A stretch of DNA of 64,000 nucleotides from Loripinus fragilis (taxonomy: Eukaryota; Mollusca; Bivalvia; Lucinida; Lucinidae), in contig OZ026522.1 in the NCBI GenBank assembly GCA_964019695.1, forward strand, positions 17,792,687-17,856,686. The letters run 5' to 3'. The notes beneath the pieces were generated by a model. The model did not search any database. It worked only from the letters and a program-made list of their open reading frames with translations, and had not been told where the DNA came from. How positions within the stretch are numbered: position 1 is the stretch's first letter; each line of letters opens with the position of its first letter. Position numbers and translations under genes: made by a program. Below, piece by piece: positions 56,182 through 64,000 of the stretch.

Positions 56182-59100
56182 AAAATCGACAGCCGGGGAC
56201 CTTACAAAAATGGTGAAAATTTTGTACTATCTCAAAATGTGCTAAGAATTTCTTTTCAGGCAAAAATTCTTTGTTCCACTCATCAAAAGAAGTGTTTCTA
56301 CAAACTTTTAGGCAGTTTTTGCAAAAATGAATTTTTGACGGAAAATCGACAGCTGCGGACCTTACAAAATTGGTGGAAATTTTGTACTATCTCAAATGTG
56401 CTAAGAAAATATTTTTTTGGCAAAATTCTTTGTTCCACTCATCAAAAGGAGTGTTTCTACAAACTTTTAGGCAGTTTTTGGAAAATTGAATTTTTGACGG
56501 AAAATCGACAGCCGCGGACCTTACAAAATTGGTGAAAATTTTGTACTATCTCAAATGTGCTAAGAAAATATTTTTTGGCAAAATTCTTTGTTCCACTCAG
56601 CAAAAGGAGTGTTTCTACAAACTTTTAGGCAGTTTTTGGAAAATTGAATTTTTGACGGAAAATCAACAGCCGCGGACCTTACAAAAATGGTAAAAATTTG
56701 TACTATCTCAAAATGTGCTAAGAAAATATTTTTTGGCAAAATTCTTTGTTCCACTCATCAAAAGAAGTGTTTCTACAAACTTTTAGGCAGTTTTTGGAAA
56801 ATTGAATTTTTGATGGAAAATCCACAGCCGCGGACCTTACAAAAATGGAGCAAAATTTGTACTATCAAAATGTGCTAAGAAAATATTTTTTGGCAAAATT
56901 CTTTGTTCCACTCATCAAAAGAAGTTTTTCTACAAACTTTTAGGCATTTTTTGGAAAATTGAATTTTTGACGGAAAATCGACAGCCGCGGACCTTACAAA
57001 ATTAGTGAAATTTTTGTACTATCTCAAATGTGCTAAGAAAATATTTTTTGGCAAAATTCTTTGTTCCACTCAGCAAAAGGAGTGTTTCTACAAACTTTTA
57101 GGCAGTTTTTGGAAAATTGAATTTTTGATGGAAAATCGACAGCCGCGGACCTTACAAAAATGGTAAAAATTTGTACTATCTCAAAATGTGCTAAGAAAAT
57201 ATTTTTTGGCAAAATTCTTTGTTCCACTCATCAAAAGAAGTGTTTCTACAAACTTTTAGGCAGTTTTTGGAAAATTGAATTTTTGACGGAAAATCGACAG
57301 CCGCGTACCTTACAAAAATGGTGAAAATTTTGTACTATCTCAAAATGTGCTAAGAAAACATTCTTTGGCAAAATTCTTTATTCCACCCAGCAAAAGAAGT
57401 GTTTCTACAAACTTTTAGGCAGTTTTTGGAAAATTGAATTTTTGACGGAAAATCGACAGCCGCAGACCTTACAAAAATGGTGAAAATTTTAAACTATCTC
57501 AAAATGTGCTAAGAATTTTTTTCAGGCAAAATTCTTTGTTCCACTCAGCAAAAGAAGTGTTTCTACAAACTTTAAGGAAGTTTTTGCAAAATTGAATTTT
57601 TGACGGAAAATCGACAGCCGCGGACCTTACAAAAATGGTAAAAATTTGTACTATCTCAAAATGTGCTAAGAAAATATTTTTTGGCAAAATTCTTTATTCC
57701 ACTCAGCAAAAGAAGTGTTTCTACAAACTTTTAGGCAGTTTTTGGAAAATTGAATTTTTGACGGAAAATCGACAGCAGCGGACCTTACAAAAATGGTAAA
57801 AATATGTACTATCTCAAAATGTGCTAAGAAAATATTTTTTGGCAAAATTCTTTGTTCCACTCATCAAAAGAAGTGTTTCTCCAAACTTTTAGGCAGTTTT
57901 TGGAAAATTGAATTTTTGATGGAAAATCGACAGCCGCGGACCTTACAAAAATGGTGAAAATTTTGTACTATCTCAAAATGTGCTAAGAAAACATTCTTTG
58001 GCAAAATTCTTTATTCCACTCATCAAAAGAAGTGTTTCTACAAACTTTTAGGCAGTTTTTGGAAAATTGAATTTTTGACGGAAAATCGACAGCCGTGGAC
58101 CTTACAAAAATGGTGAAAATTTGTACTATCTCAAAATGTGCTAAGAAAATATTTTTTGGCAAAATTGTTTGTTCCACTCATCAAAAGAAGTTTTTCTACA
58201 AACTTTTAGGCAGTTTTTGGAAAATTGAATTTTTGACGGAAAATCGACAGCTGCGGACCTTACAAAATTGGTGAAAATTTTGTACTATCTCAAATGTGCT
58301 AAGAAAATATTTTTTGGCAAAATTCTTTGTTCCACTCAGCAAAAGGAGTGTTTCTACAAACTTTTAGGCAGTTTTTGGAAAATTGAATTTTTGACGGAAA
58401 ATCGACAGCCGCGGACCTTACAAAAATGGTAAAAATTTGTACTATCTCAAAATGTGCTAAGAAAATATTTTTTGGCAAAATTCTTTGTTCCACTCATCAA
58501 AAGGAGTGTTTCTACAAACTTTAAGGCAGTTTTTGGAAAATTGAATTTTTGACGGAAAATCGACAGCCGCGGACCTTACAAAAATGGTGAAAATTTTGTA
58601 CTATCTCAAAATGTGCTAAGAAAACATTCTTTGGCAAAATTCTTTATTCCAACCAGCAAAAGAAGTGTTTCTACAAACTTTTAGGCAGTTTTTGGAAAAT
58701 TGAATCTTTGACGGAAAATCGACAGCCGCAGACCTTACAAAAATGGTGAAAATTTTAAACTATCTCAAAATGTGCTTAGAATTTTTTTCAGGCAAAATTC
58801 TTTGTTCCACTCAGCAAAAGAAGTGTTTCTCCAAACTTTAAGGCAGTTTTTGCAAAATTGAATTTTTGACGGAAAATCGACAGCCGCGGACCATACAAAA
58901 ATGGTAAAAATTTGTACTATCTCAAAATGTGCTAAGAAAATATTTTTTGGCAAAATTCTTTATTCCACTCAGCAAAAGAAGTGTTTCTACAAACTTTTAG
59001 GCAGTTTTTGGAAAATTGAATTTTTGACGGAAAATCGACAGCAGCGGACCTTACAAAAATGGTAAAAATATGTACTATCTCAAAATGTGCTAAGAAAATA

Positions 59101-59664
59101 TTTTTTGGCAAAATTCTTTGTTCCACTCATCAAAAGAAGTGTTTCTCCAAACTTTTAGGCAGTTTTTGGAAAATTGAATTTTTGACGGAAAATCGACAGC
59201 CGCGGACCTTACAAAAATGGTGAAAATTTTGTACTATCTCAAAATGTGCTAAGAAAATATTTTTTGGCAAAATTCTTAGTTCCACTCATCAAAAGAAGTG
59301 TTTCTCCAAACTTTTAGGCAGTTTTTGGAAAATTGAATTTTTGATGGAAAATCGACAGCCGCGGACCTTACAAAAATGGTGAAAATTTTGTACTATCTCA
59401 AAATGTGCTAAGAAAACATTCTTTGGCAAAATTCTTTATTCCACTCATCAAAAGAAGTGTTTCTACAAACTTTTAGGCAGTTTTTGGAAAATTGAATTTT
59501 TGACGGAAAATCGACAGCCGTGGACCTTACAAAAATGGTGAAAATTTGTACTATCTCAAAATGTGCTAAGAAAATATTTTTTGGCAAAATTGTTTGTTCC
59601 ACTCATCAAAAGAAGTTTTTCTACAAACTTTTAGGCAGTTTTTGGAAAATTGAATTTTTGACGG

Positions 59665-59822
59665 AAAATCGACAGCCGTGGACCTTACAAAAATGGTGAA
59701 AATTTTAAACTATCTCAAAATGTGCTTAGAATTTTTTTCAGGCAAAATTCTTTGTTCCACTCAGCAAAAGAAGTGTTTCTCCAAACTTTAAGGCAGTTTT
59801 TGCAAAATTGAATTTTTGACGG
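59665..59822 (+). repeat. P/C hybrid monomer
   Basis: Starts CCGTGG (P) and switches by TTTTAAACTATC to C. It is the left edge of the second copy of the 12036-bp-offset duplication. Confidence 0.84.
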
Positions 59823-61408
59823 AAAATCGACAGCCGCGGACCTTACAAAAATGGTAAAAATTTGTACTATCTCAAAATGTGCTAAGAAAATATTTTTTGG
59901 CAAAATTCTTTATTCCACTCAGCAAAAGAAGTGTTTCTACAAACTTTTAGGCAGTTTTTGGAAAATTGAATTTTTGACGGAAAATCGACAGCAGCGGACC
60001 TTACAAAAATGGTAAAAATATGTACTATCTCAAAATGTGCTAAGAAAATATTTTTTTGGCAAAATTCTTTGTTCCACTCATCAAAAGAAGTGTTTCTCCA
60101 AACTTTTAGGCAGTTTTTTGGAAAATTGAATTTTTGACGGAAAATCGACAGCCGCGGACCTTACAAAAATGGTGAAAATTTTGTACTATCTCAAAATGTG
60201 CTAAGAAAACATTCTTTGGCAAAATTCTTTATTCCACTCATCAAAAGAAGTGTTTCTACAAACTTTTAGGCAGTTTTTGGAAAATTGAATTTTTGACGGA
60301 AAATCGACAGCCGCGGACCTTACAAAAATGGTAAAAATTTGTACTATCTCAAAATGTGCTAAGAAAATATTTTTTGGCAAAATTCTTTGTTCCACTCATC
60401 AAAAGAAGTGTTTCTACAAACTTTAAGGCAGTTTTTGGAAAATTGAATTTTTGACGGAAAATGGACAGCCGCGGACCTTACAAAAATGGTGAAAATTTTG
60501 TACTATCTCAAAATGTGCTAAGAAAATATTTTTTGGCAAAATTCTTAGTTCCACTCATCAAAAGAAGTGTTTCTCCAAACTTTTAGGCAGTTTTTGGAAA
60601 ATTGAATTTTTGATGGAAAATCGACAGCCGCGGACCTTACAAAAATGGTGAAAATTTTGTACTATCTCAAAATGTGCTAAGAAAACATTCTTTGGCAAAA
60701 TTCTTTATTCCACTCATCAAAAGAAGTGTTTCTACAAACTTTTAGGCAGTTTTTGGAAAATTGAATTTTTGACGGAAAATCGACAGCCGTGGACCTTACA
60801 AAAATGGTAAAAATTTGTACTATCTCAAAATGTGCTAAGAAAATATTTTTTGGCAAAATTCTTTGTTCCACTCATCAAAAGAAGTGTTTCTACAAACTTT
60901 AAGGCAGTTTTTGGAAAATTGAATTTTTGACGGAAAATCGACAGCCGCGGACCTTTCAAAATTGGTGAAAATTTTGTACTATCTCAAATGTGCTAAGAAA
61001 ATATTTTTTGGCAAAATTCTTTGTTCCACTCAGCAAAAGGAGTGTTTCTACAAACTTTTAGGCAGTTTTTGGAAAATTGAATTTTTGACGGAAAATCGAC
61101 AGCCGCGGACCTTACAAAAATGGTAAAAATTTGTACTATCTCAAAATGTGCTAAGAAAATATTTTTTGGCAAAATTCTTTGTTCCACTCATCAAAAGAAG
61201 TTTTTCTACAAACTTTAAGGCAGTTTTTGGAAAATTGAATTTTTGACGGAAAATCGACAGCCGCGGACCTTACAAAAATGGTGAAAATTTTGTACTATCT
61301 CAAAATGTGCTAAGAAAACATTCTTTGGCAAAATTCTTTGTTCCACTCAGCAAAAGGAGTGTTTCTACAAACTTTTAGGCAGTTTTTGGAAAATTGAATT
61401 TTTGACGG

Positions 61409-61565
61409 AAAATCGACAGCAGCGGACCTTACAAAAATGGTAAAAATATGTACTATCTCAAAATGTGCTAAGAAAATATTTTTGGCAAAATTCTTTGTTT
61501 TACTCATCAAAAGAAGTGTTTCTCCAAACTTTTAGGCAGTTTTTGGAAAATTGAATTTTTGACAG
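61409..61565 (+). repeat. M'/Y hybrid monomer (right copy)
   Basis: Second copy of the M'/Y fusion with the TTTTACTC change, directly before E 61566. It shows that the hybrid existed before the segment was duplicated. Confidence 0.86.
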
Positions 61566-64000
61566 AAAATCGACAGCCGGGGACCTTACAAAAATGGTGA
61601 AAATTTTGTACTATCTCAAAATGTGCTAAGAATTTCTTTTCAGGCAAAAATTCTTTGTTCCACTCAGCAAAAGAAGTGTTTCTACAAACTTTTAGGCAGT
61701 TTTTGCAAAAATGAATTTTTGACGGAAAATCGACAGCTGCGGACCTTACAAAATTGGTGGAAATTTTGTACTATCTCAAATGTGCTAAGAAAATATTTTT
61801 TTGGCAAAATTCTTTGTTCCACTCATCAAAAGAAGTGTTTCTACAAACTTTTAGGCAGTTGTTGGAAAATTGAATTTTTGACGGAAAATCGACAGCCGCG
61901 GACCTTACAAAATTGGTGAAAATTTTGTACTATCTCAAATGTGCTAAGAAAATATTTTTTGGCAAAATTCTTTGTTCCACTCAGCAAAAGGAGTGTTTCT
62001 ACAAACTTTTAGGCAGTTTTTGGAAAATTGAATTTTTGACGGAAAATCAACAGCCGCGGACCTTACAAAAATGGTAAAAATTTGTACTATCTCAAAATGT
62101 GCTAAGAAAATATTTTTTGGCAAAATTCTTTGTTCCACTCATCAAAAGAAGTGTTTCTACAAACTTTTAGGCAGTTTTTGGAAAATTGAATTTTTGATGG
62201 AAAATCCACAGCCGCGGACCTTACAAAAATGGAGCAAAATTTGTACTATCAAAATGTGCTAAGAAAATATTTTTTGGCAAAATTCTTTGTTCCACTCATC
62301 AAAAGAAGTTTTTCTACAAACTTTTAGGCATTTTTTGGAAAATTGAATTTTTGACGGAAAATCGACAGCCGCGGACCTTACAAAATTAGTGAAATTTTTG
62401 TACTATCTCAAATGTGCTAAGAAAATATTTTTTGGCAAAATTCTTTGTTCCACTCAGCAAAAGGAGTGTTTCTACAAACTTTTAGGCAGTTTTTGGAAAA
62501 TTGAATTTTTGATGGAAAATCGACAGCCGCGGACCTTACAAAAATGGTAAAAATTTGTACTATCTCAAAATGTGCTAAGAAAATATTTTTTGGCAAAATT
62601 CTTTGTTCCACTCATCAAAAGAAGTGTTTCTACAAACTTTTAGGCAGTTTTTGGAAAATTGAATTTTTGACGGAAAATCGACAGCCGCGTACCTTACAAA
62701 AATGGTGAAAATTTTGTACTATCTCAAAATGTGCTAAGAAAACATTCTTTGGCAAAATTCTTTATTCCACCCAGCAAAAGAAGTGTTACTACAAACTTTT
62801 AGGCAGTTTTTGGAAAATTGAATTTTTGACGGAAAATCGACAGCCGCAGACCTTACAAAAATGGTGAAAATTTTAAACTATCTCAAAATGTGCTAAGAAT
62901 TTCTTTTCAGGCAAAATTCTTTGTTCCACTCAGCAAAAGAAGTGTTTCTACAAACTTTAAGGAAGTTTTTGCAAAATTGAATTTTTGACGGAAAATCGAC
63001 AGCCGCGGACCTTACAAAAATGGTAAAAATTTGAACTATCTCAAAATGTGCTAAGAAAATATTTTTTGGCAAAATTCTTTATTCCACTCAGCAAAAGAAG
63101 TGTTTCTACAAACTTTTAGGCAGTTTTTGGAAAATTGAATTTTTGACGGAAAATCGACAGCAGCGGACCTTACAAAAATGGTAAAAATATGTACTATCTC
63201 AAAATGTGCTCAGAAAATATTTTTTGGCAAAATTCTTTGTTCCACTCATCAAAAGAAGTGTTTCTCCAAACTTTTAGGCAGTTTTTGGAAAATTGAATTT
63301 TTGACGGAAAATCGACAGCCGCGGACCTTACAAAAATGGTGAAAATTTTGTACTATCTCAAAATGTGCTAAGAAAACATTCTTTGGCAAAATTCTTTATT
63401 CCACCCAGCAAAAGAAGTGTTTCTACAAACTTTTAGGCAGTTTTTGGAAAATTGAATCTTTGACAGAAAATCGACAGCCGCAGACCTTACAAAAATGGTG
63501 AAAATTTTAAACTATCTCAAAATGTGCTTAGAATTTTTTTCAGGCAAAATTCTTTGTTCCACTCAGCAAAAGAAGTGTTTCTCCAAACTTTAAGGCAGTT
63601 TTTGCAAAATTGAATTTTTGACGGAAAATCGACAGCCGCGGACCTTACAAAAATGGTAAAAATTTGTACTATCTCAAAATGTGCTAAGAAAATATTTTTT
63701 GGCAAAATTCTTTATTCCACTCAGCAAAAGAAGTGTTTCTACAAACTTTTAGGCAGTTTTTGGAAAATTGAATTTTTGACGGAAAATCGACAGCAGCGGA
63801 CCTTACAAAAATGGTAAAAATATGTACTATCTCAAAATGTGCTAAGAAAATATTTTTTGGCAAAATTCTTTGTTCCACTCATCAAAAGAAGTGTTTCTCC
63901 AAACTTTTAGGCAGTTTTTGGAAAATTGAATTTTTGACGGAAAATCGACAGCCGCGGACCTTACAAAAATGGTGAAAATTTTGTACTATCTCAAAATGTG
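61566..64000 (+). repeat. Right partial superunit, 15 monomers plus 60 bp
   Basis: Cassette: E 61566, F 61726, A 61885, G 62043, H 62201, I 62358, J 62516, K 62674, L 62833-62991. It continues D 62992, M 63150, B 63308, C 63467, D 63625, M 63783, and 60 bp of an N-type monomer from 63941. It follows 49530-51964 at an offset of 12036-12037 bp and shares that copy's private TGTTACTAC (near 62786) and TTTGAACTATC (near 63033). L here is 159 bp with TTTCTTTTCAGG, as in E, rather than TTTTTTTCAGG. Confidence 0.86.

Larger units (their letters stand above)
56182..61565 (+). repeat. E-to-E superunit, 34 monomers, different composition
   Basis: Cassette: E 56182, F 56342, A 56501, G 56659, H 56817, I 56974, J 57132, K 57290, L 57449-57606. 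Then D-M-O-P-A-Q-B-C-D-M-N-O-P-[P/C]-D-M-O-Q-N-O-[P/Q]-A-Q-X-[M'/Y]. Its count equals the reference 34-unit but its order differs, so the equal size is probably coincidence. The left part follows 25.6-28.4 kb, including Q monomers with CATCAAAAGGAG near 15100, 27770 and 58495. The right part follows 47.65-49.53 kb. A P/C hybrid at 59665-59822 joins them. Confidence 0.85.
1..64000 (+). repeat. 158-bp satellite DNA array with nested higher-order structure
   Basis: Every part of the window is a copy of one AT-rich monomer, always in the same orientation, with no interruption. Starts marked by AAAATCGACA and its variants recur every 156-160 bp; long offsets give the mean (2059 bp for 13, 12036 for 76, 30568 for 193 monomers, about 158.4 each). 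I count 404 complete monomers. Numbered from that A, the consensus has a GC-rich box at 6-20, a GTAC-containing stretch at 41-50, an AAAATATTTTTTGGC stretch at 67-80, TTCCACTCATC at 92-102, and alternating A/T tracts to the end. Monomers differ by a few fixed substitutions or 1-bp indels, so this is a well homogenised satellite. The family is not recognised. A centromeric or pericentromeric site is an inference from length, AT content and higher-order organisation. Confidence 0.98.
59690..64000 (+). repeat. Long duplicated segment, right copy (offset 12036 bp)
   Basis: Collinear with 47650-51964 to the end of the window, so its true right limit is unknown. Few differences are seen: GGACAG near 60463, CCTTTCAAAATT near 60955, GACAG before the C at 63467, and TTTCTTTTCAGG in L near 62900. 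Confidence 0.87.

Noticed and set aside
1..64000. CRISPR array
   Set aside because: The units are 158 bp and contiguous with no unique spacers, and nothing resembling cas genes is present.
1..64000. CENP-B box in the GC-rich part of the monomer
   Set aside because: The GACGGAAAATCGACAGCCG stretch lacks the TTCG and CGGG spacing of the known box on either strand.
1..64000. Transposable element, LTR or rDNA spacer as the source of the repeat
   Set aside because: No terminal repeats, target-site duplications, coding domains or rRNA sequence are seen, and no interruption of monomer phase except the 43-bp deletion.
1..64000. Inverted segments
   Set aside because: Every monomer start reads in the + direction; I found no reverse-complement AAAATCGACA-type start.
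1..64000. Telomeric repeat or simple microsatellite
   Set aside because: No TTAGGG-like or other short tandem unit forms an array; the only runs are the A/T tracts inside each monomer.

Overview
The whole 64 kb is one uninterrupted satellite DNA array. I see no gene, RNA gene, transposon, CRISPR array or unique sequence anywhere. About 404 complete monomers plus a 60-bp partial one lie head to tail in one orientation. Each is 156-160 bp (mean about 158.4) and about 32% G+C. Monomers are numbered here from the A of AAAATCGACA. Apparent reading frames are short (mostly 62-117 codons) and recur only because the repeat recurs. This is eukaryotic satellite DNA, plausibly centromeric or pericentromeric; I do not recognise the family and cannot name the species.

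By hand I sorted monomers into 20 recurring classes (A-Q, X, M', Y) from fixed diagnostic changes. Their order is not random. A nine-class cassette E-F-A-G-H-I-J-K-L recurs, usually preceded by X-M'-Y. Between cassettes, classes C-D-M-N-O-P-A-(Q)-B cycle as an 8- or 9-monomer higher-order repeat. From each E to the next E the window divides into: 1-5543 (35 monomers, partial), 5544-12987 (47), 12988-20231 (46), 20232-25614 (34), 25615-32740 (45), 32741-36066 (21), 36067-37492 (9), 37493-40659 (20), 40660-42717 (13), 42718-49529 (43), 49530-56181 (42), 56182-61565 (34) and 61566-64000 (15 plus the partial).

The sizes make sense as copying events. The 47-unit is the 34-unit plus a 13-monomer tandem duplication. 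The 42-unit is the 34-unit plus one extra 8-monomer cycle. A 34-unit and a 45/46-unit alternate as a superunit of about 80 monomers (12.67 kb). The middle, 32.7-42.7 kb, is broken into short units joined by hybrid monomers, as unequal crossing-over would leave it. One 43-bp microhomology deletion (14869-14875) separates two otherwise collinear superunits.

All four CpGs of the consensus sit in about 19 bp around the monomer boundary (SacII-type CCGCGG core). All eight possible CpG transitions occur there as class-fixed or private variants, which suggests past cytosine methylation. The array gives no evidence of coding function; its interest is its nested structure and readable history.
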